Source of the DNA: Deinococcus aerophilus
GTDB taxonomy: Bacteria; Deinococcota; Deinococci; Deinococcales; Deinococcaceae
NCBI RefSeq assembly: GCF_014647075.1
Contig: NZ_BMOM01000008.1
Span: 52,316-116,315 of the forward strand
Length of the DNA: 64,000 nt
Direction of reading: 5' to 3'
Shown here: positions 11,438 to 21,165 of the stretch, piece after piece
Layout of the letters: the number at the start of each line of letters is the position of its first letter
Numbering within the stretch: the stretch's first letter is position 1
Notes under the pieces: generated by a model
The model's input: only the letters and a program-made list of their open reading frames with translations
Databases searched by the model: none
What the model was told of the DNA's origin: nothing
Program-made: the position numbers and the translations under genes

Positions 11438-12409
11438 CTACCGGAAGGCCTCCACTGCCGCCTCAAGATCGTCCTCGGGCAGTTCGACATAGCGGCGGGT
11501 CGTGTCCACCTGCTCGTGCCCCAGGAAACCGGCCACACGGGTGAAATCCTTGACGGCAGCATACAGCTGTGTGCCCGCATATTTTCGGCCGGCGTGAAAG
11601 CCTCGGAACTCGTGTTCAAGACCGCACCGCAGGGCCAGCTGCTGCAGGCGGCCATACGCGGTGGAATACGCCTGGAAGGGCAGCACCCGGCCCGAGGGCG
11701 CTGTCCCGGCCCCGGCGCGCTGGGCCAGCAGGGCTTCGCGCAGGCGGGCGCTCAGCGGCACCAGCCGGGCCTTGTCCCCCTTGCCGTGGGCCACGAGCAG
11801 CCGTTTTCTGGTTAAGTCCACATGGGACCATTCCACTGCCAGCGCCTCCGCAATACGCAGCCCGGCGTGCGTGAGCAGCAGCAGCAGCAGCTGTTCATCT
11901 GGATTTGCCTCGGCCAGCAGGGCCTGCACAAAATCGGCACGGTACGGTGGATTCTTGACCACGCCCTTCGTTCGGTCCCTGGGCCGTTTGACATCCGCGA
12001 ACGGGTCGGCGTCGGTCGCCCCGGCCCAGCGCAGCGCCCGGTACAGCGCTCCGGCCGCCGCCACCCGCGCCTGAACGGTGGCCGGTTTGAGTCCGGAGGC
12101 CATCAGCGCGGCCACATACAGCGAAGGCTCCCGCCGGCCCGGATGAAGCAGGTTCCAGGCGTGCGAGGCGGCGTGTTCCAGCAGCACCTCCACACCCTTG
12201 CGGTAGGCGCGCAGGGTGTGGGGACTGAGGCGCACGCCCGCGTGGGTCTCGCTGCTGAGGTAGGCGAGCGTCAGGGCCCACAGGTCCGCTGCATGTTTGT
12301 CGCGGGCGGCAGTGACGGCCCGTATTCGCAGCGCTTCGTCGCTCAGGCCGGCAAGGGCCCGGGCCTGGGCCAGGCGGTCGGCGGTATACGGCAGCAGGTC
12401 GGCGGACAT
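11438..12409 (-). CDS. Tyrosine recombinase / integrase family protein (XerC/D-like)
   Basis: A 323-residue site-specific recombinase. An N-terminal SAM-like core-binding domain spans about residues 30-140. The catalytic domain carries the expected residues: Arg in THAGLRIAEAL, Lys in GKGDKARLV, H-x-x-R in GFHAGRKY, His in LGHEQ and the nucleophilic Tyr in RRYVEL. It should cut and rejoin DNA through a phosphotyrosine. No phage, cassette or transposon genes surround it, so a chromosomal role such as dimer resolution is possible. The start is chosen because TATCAT ends eight bases before ATG 12409. lnt lies upstream on the same strand, 223 bases away. Confidence 0.87.
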   Translation of the reverse strand: MSADLLPYTADRLAQARALAGLSDEALRIRAVTAARDKHAADLWALTLAYLSSETHAGVRLSPHTLRAYRKGVEVLLEHAASHAWNLLHPGRREPSLYVAALMASGLKPATVQARVAAAGALYRALRWAGATDADPFADVKRPRDRTKGVVKNPPYRADFVQALLAEANPDEQLLLLLLTHAGLRIAEALAVEWSHVDLTRKRLLVAHGKGDKARLVPLSARLREALLAQRAGAGTAPSGRVLPFQAYSTAYGRLQQLALRCGLEHEFRGFHAGRKYAGTQLYAAVKDFTRVAGFLGHEQVDTTRRYVELPEDDLEAAVEAFR

Positions 12410-12417
12410 GGAATCCG

Positions 12418-12423
12418 ATGATA
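12418..12423 (-). promoter_or_regulatory. -10 element (TATCAT) of the recombinase gene
   Basis: TATCAT plus eight bases leads to ATG 12409, a leaderless arrangement. The longer start at 12427 would lie upstream of the promoter. Confidence 0.5.
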
Positions 12424-12632
12424 ACATGCCTTATCAACGGACGGCAGATCTGCAGGCCTGGAGTGGGCCGATCACGCGGATGGCGGGGTGTTTATACGGA
12501 CCACCGCGTTCCACTGGCCGCTGGCAAAAAAACCATCCTGAACACTCTGGCGCTGTGAGAGGTGCACCCGGGCAAAACGAAACCGTTCAGACAATGGGCA
12601 TCTTGCGTGGCTTCAGGGTATTGCGGCCCCGC

Positions 12633-14126
<1,494 letters not shown>

Positions 14127-14133
14127 GCCGGTC

Positions 14134-14139
14134 ATGATA
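14134..14139 (-). promoter_or_regulatory. -10 element (TATCAT) of leaderless lnt
   Basis: TATCAT, seven bases, GTG. The in-frame ATG at 14135 lies inside the hexamer. Confidence 0.5.
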
Positions 14140-14222
14140 GGGGGCAGGGATGAGGGAGTCGGCGCAGGCGGGCACGTCGGTTCCCCCACTGCAGGTGGGG
14201 CCAGAACCGGGGGCGGGTGCGC

Positions 14223-14228
14223 TACGAT
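14223..14228 (+). promoter_or_regulatory. -10 element (TACGAT) of the metallophosphoesterase gene
   Basis: TACGAT ends nine bases before TTG 14238. A GGAGG also lies five bases before that TTG. Both favour the TTG over the longer GTG start at 14217. Confidence 0.45.
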
Positions 14229-14237
14229 GGAGGCACC

Positions 14238-14942
14238 TTGCGACTGGCTTTCATCAGCGACCTTCACGGCAACATTCACGCCCTCACGGCGGTCAAACGT
14301 TTTCTTACGGAAAACATCGTCAACGGCGTGATCGTGGTGGGTGATTTGGTGGGCTACGGCGCGTCTCCGGGACCGGTGATCGATTTCGTCAAGCGTGAGG
14401 GCTGGGTCACGGCGCTGGGGTCCAGCGACATGCGGGTGGCCATTGACCTGGGGCTGCGCTCGGGGCGGCAGGGCGTGGCCGATCAGGTATTGACCTGGAC
14501 CAAGCGCGTGCTCAGTCCCGATCAGCTGGATTACCTGCGCCGCCTGCCCCCCGGAGGCCGCGTGACCACCCCGGTGGGCCGGGTGCGGTACTTTCACGGC
14601 AGCCCGCACGACCCCGAGACCCGCATTGACCTGATGGCCCCCGAGCGCGAGCTCGAGGCGCTGGCCGAGACGCTGGCCGCCCGCGTGATCGTGGTGGCCG
14701 GTTCACACGTGCCCTTCACGCGGGTGGTCGGTGAGACCACCTTCGTGGACCCGGGCAGTGTGGGCCTGAGCCTCAACCACGAGCCGGGGGCTGACGTGGC
14801 CATCGTGGACTGCATCGGCCGCAAGCCCAAGGTGTCGCTGCACAAGGTGCCCTATGACTACGCGTCGAGTGCCTTTGACATCATGGCCTGGAATCTGCCC
14901 CCGGTGATCGCCGACGTGATCCGCACCGGCCGCATGGGCTGA
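14238..14942 (+). CDS. Metallophosphoesterase family protein
   Basis: A 234-residue calcineurin-like phosphoesterase of the YfcE/MJ0936 type. The metal motifs are FISDLHGN at residue 5, [15 protein letters not shown] in place of the usual GNHD, HGSPHD, and AGSHVPF near the C-terminus. Replacing Asn-His by Ser-Asp in the third motif is a departure from the family and may alter activity or substrate. The product probably hydrolyses a phosphodiester or phosphomonoester in the cytoplasm. It diverges from lnt. Confidence 0.82.
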   Translation: MRLAFISDLHGNIHALTAVKRFLTENIVNGVIVVGDLVGYGASPGPVIDFVKREGWVTALGSSDMRVAIDLGLRSGRQGVADQVLTWTKRVLSPDQLDYLRRLPPGGRVTTPVGRVRYFHGSPHDPETRIDLMAPERELEALAETLAARVIVVAGSHVPFTRVVGETTFVDPGSVGLSLNHEPGADVAIVDCIGRKPKVSLHKVPYDYASSAFDIMAWNLPPVIADVIRTGRMG

Positions 14943-14975
14943 CGGTCCGCCTGGGGCGGAGGCCTGAGGTTCCGT

Positions 14976-16124
14976 TCAGACGGGCACGCCCGCCAGCGCT
15001 TCATCAAAGCGCGCCGCCACGCCTCGCTCGCCCAGCAGGTCCTCCAGGGCCGTCATGAGGGCCCGGTACGGTGCGGGGCGCGCGGCCTCGCCCATCAGGC
15101 CCAGGCGCCAGATCAGGCCCGCGGTGGGACCCAGCCCACCGGTCACGCTGATCTCGCGCCGCCGCAGGGCTGCGCGGATGCCCGCGTCGTCAAAGCCCTC
15201 TGGCAAACGCAGGGCGAGCACAGTCGGCAGCCGTTCGGCCTCCCGCTGAACGTACGGAGAAAAGCCCAGCGGGGCCAGCGCGGTCTGAATCGCCGCGCCC
15301 ATCTCGCGCACGCGGCGTTGCCGGACCGTCATGCCCTCGTCCAGGGCCGCCCGCAGCGCCGCGTGAAAGGCAAAATGCAGGTTTACCGGCACGGTGTGGT
15401 GGTAGGCCCGCCGTGACCAGTAGTCGCGCAGGCCCTCGAAGTCGCAGTACCACAGCGGGGTGGGCGTACGCCGGGCGGCAAAACGGGCGAGTGCGCGCTC
15501 GCTGATCGCCACCGGTGCCACGCCGGGCGGGGCCGAGAGGCACTTCTGCGCGCCGGTGTACGCGTAATCCACGCCCCAGCCCTGCATGTCGAAGGGCTGC
15601 ATCCCGGCGGTGGTCACGGCGTCCACGGTGAGCAGCGTGTCGGTGCCGCGCAGCAGCTGAGCGATCTCGGGCACCGGGTTCAGCACGCCTGTACTCGTCT
15701 CTCCGTGAACCACCGCGACCATCTGTACGCCGCTCAGCTGCGCGGCCACGTCCTCCACGCGGACGGCCTGTCCGTGGGGAGCGGTGACCACGCGCACCCG
15801 CGCGCCGTAGCGTTCAGCCATCTCCGCCATGCGCGCGCCGAAGCTGCCGTTGACGCACACCAGCACCTCGTCGCCGGATTCCACCAGATTGGCGAAGCCC
15901 GCCTCCATGCCCAGGCTGCCGGTGCCCGACAGCAGCGCGGTGAAGGTGTCCGGGGCCGTGCCGTACATGGTGCGCAGATCCGCCTGAATCTCATCGTTGA
16001 TGGCGAAGACCTCGGGGTCCATGTGCCCCAGCATGGGCCGCAGCAGGGCCGCCACGGCGCGCGGATGCAGCGGGGTGGGGCCGGGGGTCAGCAGCACATG
16101 CTCGGTGGGCGCGGAATCGGACAT
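14976..16124 (-). CDS. PLP-dependent class V aminotransferase (alanine-glyoxylate / serine-pyruvate type)
   Basis: A 382-residue aminotransferase. The N-terminus has [13 protein letters not shown], and [16 protein letters not shown] is the cofactor phosphate segment. The PLP lysine lies in [12 protein letters not shown], and HGETSTG plus VDAVTT precede it. The relatives transfer amino groups among alanine, serine, glyoxylate and pyruvate; the actual donor here cannot be told. Some related proteins serve in isoprenoid, purine or phosphonate routes. The start is supported by TACGCT seven bases upstream. It diverges from the HAD gene across an unusually AT-rich spacer. Confidence 0.88.
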   Translation of the reverse strand: MSDSAPTEHVLLTPGPTPLHPRAVAALLRPMLGHMDPEVFAINDEIQADLRTMYGTAPDTFTALLSGTGSLGMEAGFANLVESGDEVLVCVNGSFGARMAEMAERYGARVRVVTAPHGQAVRVEDVAAQLSGVQMVAVVHGETSTGVLNPVPEIAQLLRGTDTLLTVDAVTTAGMQPFDMQGWGVDYAYTGAQKCLSAPPGVAPVAISERALARFAARRTPTPLWYCDFEGLRDYWSRRAYHHTVPVNLHFAFHAALRAALDEGMTVRQRRVREMGAAIQTALAPLGFSPYVQREAERLPTVLALRLPEGFDDAGIRAALRRREISVTGGLGPTAGLIWRLGLMGEAARPAPYRALMTALEDLLGERGVAARFDEALAGVPV

Positions 16125-16131
16125 GCCTCCC

Positions 16132-16137
16132 AGCGTA
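16132..16137 (-). promoter_or_regulatory. -10 element (TACGCT) of the aminotransferase gene
   Basis: TACGCT plus seven bases leads to ATG 16124. GGGAGG lies in the seven-base gap. Confidence 0.5.
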
Positions 16138-16248
16138 GCGACTTTCGGGCCCTACCGCAATCATGTTGCGGAAGTCTGGATATACAATCTGTTTACCGCC
16201 ATAAGATTGCCAAGATATCCTCTAGAAAGGTTACAAATTGCGTATTAC

Positions 16249-16263
16249 GGGGTCCAGGACCCC
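16249..16263. promoter_or_regulatory. 15-base palindrome in an AT-rich spacer
   Basis: GGGGTCC and GGACCCC flank a single A. The palindrome lies 39 bases upstream of the HAD gene -10, inside a stretch (16138-16314) much richer in A and T than its surroundings. It is a possible operator; no regulator can be named. Confidence 0.35.
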
Positions 16264-16301
16264 ATTTGGTCTCGCGTCACTTCTCATGTTCCGGAAATCA
16301 C

Positions 16302-16307
16302 TAGGAT
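16302..16307 (+). promoter_or_regulatory. -10 element (TAGGAT) of the HAD gene
   Basis: TAGGAT plus seven bases leads to ATG 16315, a leaderless arrangement. Confidence 0.55.
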
Positions 16308-16314
16308 TCGGGGC

Positions 16315-17013
16315 ATGATCTCCTCTGCCCCGTCTGCGCCGCTGCGCGCTGTGCTGTTTGACCGCGACGACACCATCGCCTACACCGACCCCAGCGTGTA
16401 CGGGGAGGCGGCGCGCTGGGCGGCCCGGCGTTTTGGCCTGGACACGGACGCGGTGCAGCGGGCCCTGACCCGCCAGTGGCACGAGCGGGCCTTCACGTGG
16501 TGGGATCTGCGCACGCCCCAGGACGAGGCCCACTTCTGGAACTCCTACGGAGAGGAGCTGATGGACCGGCTGGGCCTGTGCCGTGAACATGCCGCCGAGT
16601 TTCTGGGAACCTATCCCTACGAGCGCTACATGAAGCCGGTGCCCCAGGCGCGGGAGGTGCTCGGCACCCTGCGCGCACGCGGCCTGAAGATCGGCGTGCT
16701 GAGCAACACCCTGCCCAGCATCGACCGCACGCTGCAGGCGCTGGGACTCGCGGACCTGGTGGACGTGGCGGTGGCGACCTGCGCGCTGGGCATTCACAAA
16801 CCCGAGGCCGGGGCCTACCTGCACGCGGCGCGCGAACTGGGCGTGCGGCCCGACGAGGTGCTGTTCGTGGACGACCGGGCCGAGAATGTGGACGCGGCCC
16901 GCGCGCTGGGCATGCCGGCTGCCCTGATTGACCTGCGCAGCGAGCAGCCCGGCGCGCTGCACCGCCTGAGCGACGTGCTGGGCGTGGTGGAGGCGTGGGG
17001 GGCCAGCGCGTGA
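16315..17013 (+). CDS. HAD-superfamily hydrolase
   Basis: A 232-residue phosphatase-like HAD protein with a helical cap. The nucleophile motif is VLFDRDDTIAY (about residues 12-22), motif II is LSNTLPS, the lysine of motif III is in GIHKPEAGAY, and motif IV is FVDDRAENV. These features are of the phosphoglycolate phosphatase / haloacid dehalogenase-like group, but the substrate is unknown. The gene starts a coupled run, since its TGA overlaps the GTG of the M19 dipeptidase. A role in the neighbouring peptide-salvage set is possible but unproven. Confidence 0.85.
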   Translation: MISSAPSAPLRAVLFDRDDTIAYTDPSVYGEAARWAARRFGLDTDAVQRALTRQWHERAFTWWDLRTPQDEAHFWNSYGEELMDRLGLCREHAAEFLGTYPYERYMKPVPQAREVLGTLRARGLKIGVLSNTLPSIDRTLQALGLADLVDVAVATCALGIHKPEAGAYLHAARELGVRPDEVLFVDDRAENVDAARALGMPAALIDLRSEQPGALHRLSDVLGVVEAWGASA

Positions 17014-18005
17014 GCGGCGTCCCGGTGATCGACGGACATCTGGACCTGGCCTACAACGCGCTCAACGGGCGCGACCTGACGCTGACGCTGGACGTTCTGC
17101 AGTCGGGTGACCCGGTGGCGGGGCAGACCGCCACGGTCACCTTCAGTGAGCTGCGCGCAGCGGGAACGCGGGTGTGCCTGGGCACGCTGTTCGCCCTTCC
17201 CCATTCTGCCGACGCGCCGGGAGGCTACTGCGACCACGCGCAGGCACGGGCCCAGGCGCTTGCCCAGCTGGAAACCTACCAGCGGTGGGAGGACGGCGGA
17301 CACCTGCGGCGGCTGCGCTTGGGAAAGGAGGTGGCGGCCCACCTCGCGGGCACGGATCCGGCGCTGGGGGTGGTGCTGCTGATGGAGGGGGCCGACCCGG
17401 TCCGGGACGCGGACGATCTGCCGTTCTGGATAGACGCCGGGGTGAGGATGATCGGCCCGGCGTGGGGGCGCACGCGGTATGCCGGAGGCACGGACGCGCC
17501 GGGGCCGCTGACGGCGGCCGGGCGCGATCTGGTGGCGGCCATGTGTGACCTCGGCGTGACGCTGGACGCCTCGCACCTGGACGACGCGGCGTTCTGGGAC
17601 GCAGCGGAACTCGGGCCACGCATGGTGGCCTCGCACGCCAATGCGCGCGCGCGGGTGCCGGGCAACCGCCACCTCAGTGACGAGATGGCGCGCGCTGTGG
17701 TCGCGACGGGCGGCGTGATCGGGCTGGTCTTTCTGGACACCTTTATCCGGCCGGGCGTCCACGCGGGGGCCAAGGAGGTGGCGCTCGCAGATCTGGCAGA
17801 CCACGCGCGGCACTACGCGAAGCTGGTGGGCTGGGACCATGTGGCGCTGGGCAGCGATATGGACGGCGGCTTTGGCGCGGAGCGGACGCCGGTGGGCATC
17901 GAACGCTACCGCGACCTGCCGCGCTTTCTGGAAGAGCTGCCCGCCGAACACCGGGCGGCGGTGTCGGGCGGCAACTGGGCGCGCTGGCTGACCGCACACC
18001 TCTGA
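17010..18005 (+). CDS. Membrane-dipeptidase-family (M19) dipeptidase
   Basis: A 331-residue zinc dipeptidase of the renal-dipeptidase family, which cleaves dipeptides and often accepts a D-residue at the C-terminal side. Metal and active-site segments are IDGHLDLAYN at the N-terminus (HxD), LLMEGADPV (bridging Glu), ASHLDDAAFW, ASHANARA, and the C-terminal GSDMDGGFG. No signal peptide is present, so it is cytoplasmic. The GTG start forms a GTGA overlap with the HAD gene. It stands next to an NlpC/P60 peptidase and an epimerase, which fits breakdown of murein-derived dipeptides. Confidence 0.9.
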   Translation: MSGVPVIDGHLDLAYNALNGRDLTLTLDVLQSGDPVAGQTATVTFSELRAAGTRVCLGTLFALPHSADAPGGYCDHAQARAQALAQLETYQRWEDGGHLRRLRLGKEVAAHLAGTDPALGVVLLMEGADPVRDADDLPFWIDAGVRMIGPAWGRTRYAGGTDAPGPLTAAGRDLVAAMCDLGVTLDASHLDDAAFWDAAELGPRMVASHANARARVPGNRHLSDEMARAVVATGGVIGLVFLDTFIRPGVHAGAKEVALADLADHARHYAKLVGWDHVALGSDMDGGFGAERTPVGIERYRDLPRFLEELPAEHRAAVSGGNWARWLTAHL

Positions 18006-18032
18006 CCCCGGTTTCTCTCGCCCCGGGTCCGC

Positions 18033-18038
18033 TACCGT
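18033..18038 (+). promoter_or_regulatory. -10 element (TACCGT) of the NlpC/P60 gene
   Basis: TACCGT plus seven bases leads to ATG 18046. This gives the peptidase and epimerase genes a promoter of their own, separate from the dipeptidase. Confidence 0.5.
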
Positions 18039-18045
18039 GTGGCAC

Positions 18046-18924
18046 ATGACCCTTGCGTCCACCCTGCCCGATGCACGAATTCACGCCTATGATCCCGAGC
18101 TTCAGCTGGCCGAAGATGCCCTGCGTGGGGTGGTCGGCGACGCCACCTGGACTTACCCGACCCCGCAGCCGGTGGTGGCGGCCGCACGGCTGAGCCTGCG
18201 CGCCGGACCCCAACCAGAGGCCGCACAGGTCACGGAGGCGCTGCCCGGCGAGGCACTGGAGCGGCTGTGGGGCAGCGGAGCCGGGTGGGTGCGGGTCCGG
18301 ACCCTCCACGACAGCTACCTGGGCTGGGCGCGAGAGGAGGGCCTGGTCCCGCCGCCTGAGGGTGAAGCGCTCACGGTCACCGCTCTGCGTGCCCACGCCT
18401 TCGCCGGGCCCAAGGTCAGCCGGTCCCTTGTGGCAGAGCTGTGCCTGGGGGCCCGGGTGGTCCGCGTGCCCGGTGAAGTGGTGGTGGAGGGCGGGCGGCG
18501 CTGGGTGCCGGTGGCCCTGCCCGGCGGCGCGGCGGCGTGGGTGCAGGAGGTCACGCTCTCGCCCATTCCAGAACCCGACGTGGCGGCGCTGGCGCTGCGC
18601 TTTCTGGAAGCGCCGTACGTGTGGGGTGGGCGCAGCGCGTGGGGGCTGGACTGCTCGGGGCTGACCCAGCTGGTGTTCCGGGCGTTCGGACGCCCGCTGC
18701 CACGCGACGCCGACCAGCAGCAGGCGGCGCTGGAATCCGTGGACGCTCCGCAGCGCGGTGACCTCGCCTTCTTTCCCGGTCATGTGGGGCTGATGCTCGA
18801 TGACCGGCGCCTGGTACACGCCAATGCCACCCACATGCGCGTGACGGTGGAAACGCTGGGCGAGGGTGTTTACGGCCGGCAACTGGCGGCGGGCTGCACC
18901 GGCTTCGGGCGGTGGACGGCATGA
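18046..18924 (+). CDS. NlpC/P60 family cysteine peptidase (YkfC-like)
   Basis: A 292-residue protein with two SH3-like segments (about residues 35-185) followed by an NlpC/P60 domain. The catalytic residues are C203 in GLDCSGL, H246 in GHVGLM and H258 in VHAN. Family members such as B. subtilis YkfC cut the gamma-D-Glu-diaminoacid bond of murein peptides. No signal peptide is evident, so it probably processes imported peptides in the cytoplasm. The ATG start follows TACCGT by seven bases. Its stop overlaps the epimerase start (ATGA), which would convert the released L-Ala-D-Glu. Confidence 0.88.
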   Translation: MTLASTLPDARIHAYDPELQLAEDALRGVVGDATWTYPTPQPVVAAARLSLRAGPQPEAAQVTEALPGEALERLWGSGAGWVRVRTLHDSYLGWAREEGLVPPPEGEALTVTALRAHAFAGPKVSRSLVAELCLGARVVRVPGEVVVEGGRRWVPVALPGGAAAWVQEVTLSPIPEPDVAALALRFLEAPYVWGGRSAWGLDCSGLTQLVFRAFGRPLPRDADQQQAALESVDAPQRGDLAFFPGHVGLMLDDRRLVHANATHMRVTVETLGEGVYGRQLAAGCTGFGRWTA

Positions 18925-19940
18925 ACCTGAGCTGGGAAACGCTGGAACTGCACACCGCCCAGCCCTTTGGCATCGCGCGCTGGACCCACAGCAGTTATCC
19001 GCGGACCTTCGTGACGCTGGAAGACCGTGGCTTCGTGGGACGCGGTGAGGCGGCTCCCAACGCCTTTTACGGAGAGACGCGCGGCACGGTCGAGGCGGTG
19101 TTGCCGCTGCTCGCCGGGGCACTGGAAGACCCGTGGGACTGGGATGGGCTGAACGCCCGGCTCTCGGCACGCATGCCCCAGGGCCACCCCAGCGCCCGCT
19201 GCGCGCTGGAGATGGCGGCGCTGGAATGGTGCGCGCAGGCGGCGGGGGTGCCGGTGTGGCGGCTGCTGGGCCTCTCACCCACCGCGCTGCCCCACAGCAG
19301 TTACACGGTCAGCCTCGCCGAACTGCCCGAGATGCGGCGCCAGGCGCGCGAGGCTGTGGCGGCGGGGCACACGGTCCTCAAGGTCAAGCTGGGCACCCCA
19401 TACGACGAGCAGATCGTAACGGCGCTGCGTGAGGAGGCGCCGTCCGCAGCGCTGCGGGTGGATGCCAACGCCGCGTGGTCGCGCTCCCAGGCCCGGCGCA
19501 TGCTGGACGTGCTGGATGACGCCCGCGTGGAACTGCTGGAACAGCCGCTGGCGGCGGCGGACCTTGATGGACACGCCGGCCTGCGCGCGGTCTCGCGGGT
19601 GCCGGTGGTCGCCGACGAGAGCCTGCACCACGTCCGCGACGTCGTGGAACTGGCCCGGGCCTTCGACGGCGTGAACCTCAAGCTCGCCAAGCTGGGCGGC
19701 CCCCTGCAGGCGCTCGCCGCGCTGCGGCTGGCCCGTGCCCACGGCCTGAGCGTCATGATGGGCTGCATGATCGAGAGCAGCCTGGGCATTGCGGCGGCCG
19801 CACACCTCGCGGGCCTGTGCGACTGGGCCGACCTGGATGGAGCGCTGTTGCTCGCCGACGATCCGTTTGCGGGACTGAACTGGACGGCGGGCGAACTGCA
19901 GCGTCCCACCGCGCCGGGCTGGGGCGTGACCCGCACGTGA
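18921..19940 (+). CDS. Enolase-superfamily dipeptide epimerase (L-Ala-D/L-Glu type)
   Basis: A 339-residue member of the muconate-lactonizing subgroup of the enolase superfamily. The acid-base residues are the KxK of VLKVKLG and Lys in NLKLAKLGG. Metal ligands are Asp in RVDANAAW, Glu in LLEQPL and Asp in VADES. MGCMIESSLG is typical of Ala-Glu epimerases rather than o-succinylbenzoate synthase. Such enzymes convert L-Ala-D-Glu from murein to L-Ala-L-Glu. Its position between an NlpC/P60 peptidase and a Gfo/Idh gene, with an M19 dipeptidase nearby, supports that role. Specificity for other dipeptides is possible. Confidence 0.88.
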   Translation: MNLSWETLELHTAQPFGIARWTHSSYPRTFVTLEDRGFVGRGEAAPNAFYGETRGTVEAVLPLLAGALEDPWDWDGLNARLSARMPQGHPSARCALEMAALEWCAQAAGVPVWRLLGLSPTALPHSSYTVSLAELPEMRRQAREAVAAGHTVLKVKLGTPYDEQIVTALREEAPSAALRVDANAAWSRSQARRMLDVLDDARVELLEQPLAAADLDGHAGLRAVSRVPVVADESLHHVRDVVELARAFDGVNLKLAKLGGPLQALAALRLARAHGLSVMMGCMIESSLGIAAAAHLAGLCDWADLDGALLLADDPFAGLNWTAGELQRPTAPGWGVTRT

Positions 19941-21127
19941 GCGTGCGGGTCGCCATCGTGGGCTGCGGCAACCGCGGCGGGGACGTGTACGCCCGGCATC
20001 TGGCAGAGCAGGGCGCGGCCGTTACCCATCTCGTGGAGCCGAATGTGGCCCGGCGGAACGAGGTCGCCGCGCGGTTCGGCCTCGGGACAGAGGCCTGTTT
20101 TGATCACTGGGACGATTTTTTCGCGCTGGGGCGGGTCGCCGACGCGGTGGTGATCGCCACGCCGGATGACGGCCACGTCGCTCCGTGCGTGGCGGCACTG
20201 GCACTGGACTACGACGTGTTGCTGGAAAAGCCGGTGTGCCTGGACGAGGCCGGCCTGGACGCGCTGCTCGCCGCCGAGACTGCCTCGGTGGGGCGGGTCA
20301 CGGTCTGTCACGTGCTGCGTGCTACCTCCTTTTTCCGGGAGATCCGGCGGGTACTGGAGACCGGCGCGTTGGGGACCCTGATCGGCATTCAGCACGCCGA
20401 GAACGTGGCGCACTGGCACTACGCGCACTCCTTCGTGCGCGGCAACTGGCGGGCCTCCCCCCCGGCGGCCCCGTTTCTGCTTGCCAAGGCATGTCACGAT
20501 CTGGATCTGCTGCGCTGGTTCGCGGGCGCTCCTCCCCGCCGGGTCCACAGCGCCGGAGGGCTGCACCACTTTCGCCCCGAGCACGCGCCGCCGGGGGCCA
20601 CCGACCGCTGCGTGACCTGCCCGGTGGTGGGCTGTCCCTCGGACGCCCGGCAGATCTACGCCCGCTTCGCGCCCGACGAGTGGCCCAGCAGCGTGCTGAC
20701 GGGCGGGGGCCAAAGCGTGCAACACGCGCTGGAAACCGGCCCGTATGGCGAGTGCGTCTATCTGGGCCACAACAACGTGGCCGACCATCAGGCCGTGACC
20801 GTTGAATTTGAAAATGGTGTGACCGCGCAGCTCACGGTAAGCGCTTTCACCCACAACAACACCCGCACCCTCAAGCTGCTGGGCAGCCACGGTGAGCTGC
20901 GCGGTCATATGGAGACTGGCGAACTGGAACTGCATGATTTTAGAACGATGGAGGTGCAGCGCTGGAGCGCGGCCTCTTCTGGCCGCCACGGAGGCGGGGA
21001 CGCCGGACTGGTGGGCGCGTGGCTGACCGCCCTGCTTAGGCAGGGGCCGGTGCCGACATCGCTGGCGGAGTCCCTCGATTCGCACCGGATGGCGTTTGCG
21101 GCGGAGCGGGCGCGACTTGGGAACTAG
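19937..21127 (+). CDS. Gfo/Idh/MocA family oxidoreductase
   Basis: A 396-residue NAD(P)-dependent dehydrogenase. The Rossmann domain opens with VAIVGCGNRGGDVYA, and the conserved EKP is in LLEKPVCL. The C-terminal domain contains AKACHDLDLL, where the histidine is the likely acid-base residue, and a cysteine pair cluster CVTCPVVGC near the middle, as in a subgroup of the family. These enzymes act on sugars, inositols or similar polyols; the substrate is unknown. The GTG start overlaps the epimerase stop (GTGA), so it is co-translated with the murein-peptide genes and may handle the sugar part. Repeat copy C follows one base after its stop. Confidence 0.86.
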   Translation: MSVRVAIVGCGNRGGDVYARHLAEQGAAVTHLVEPNVARRNEVAARFGLGTEACFDHWDDFFALGRVADAVVIATPDDGHVAPCVAALALDYDVLLEKPVCLDEAGLDALLAAETASVGRVTVCHVLRATSFFREIRRVLETGALGTLIGIQHAENVAHWHYAHSFVRGNWRASPPAAPFLLAKACHDLDLLRWFAGAPPRRVHSAGGLHHFRPEHAPPGATDRCVTCPVVGCPSDARQIYARFAPDEWPSSVLTGGGQSVQHALETGPYGECVYLGHNNVADHQAVTVEFENGVTAQLTVSAFTHNNTRTLKLLGSHGELRGHMETGELELHDFRTMEVQRWSAASSGRHGGGDAGLVGAWLTALLRQGPVPTSLAESLDSHRMAFAAERARLGN

Positions 21128-21128
21128 T

Positions 21129-21163
21129 AAGTGAAATGATTCACGATAAAACTTGCTCGTGAA
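21129..21163 (-). repeat. Three-half-site 35-base element, copy C
   Basis: Read on the minus strand, the half-sites are TTCACGA (21157-21163), TCGTGAA (21140-21146) and TTCACTT (21129-21135). The ten-base gap is identical to that of copy B. The element fills the 38 bases between two convergent genes. Confidence 0.78.
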
Positions 21164-21165
21164 AC

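Noticed and set aside
11438..12409. Integrase as part of a mobile element or integrated phage
   Set aside because: No attachment-site repeats, phage genes or transfer genes flank it; base composition is like the surroundings.
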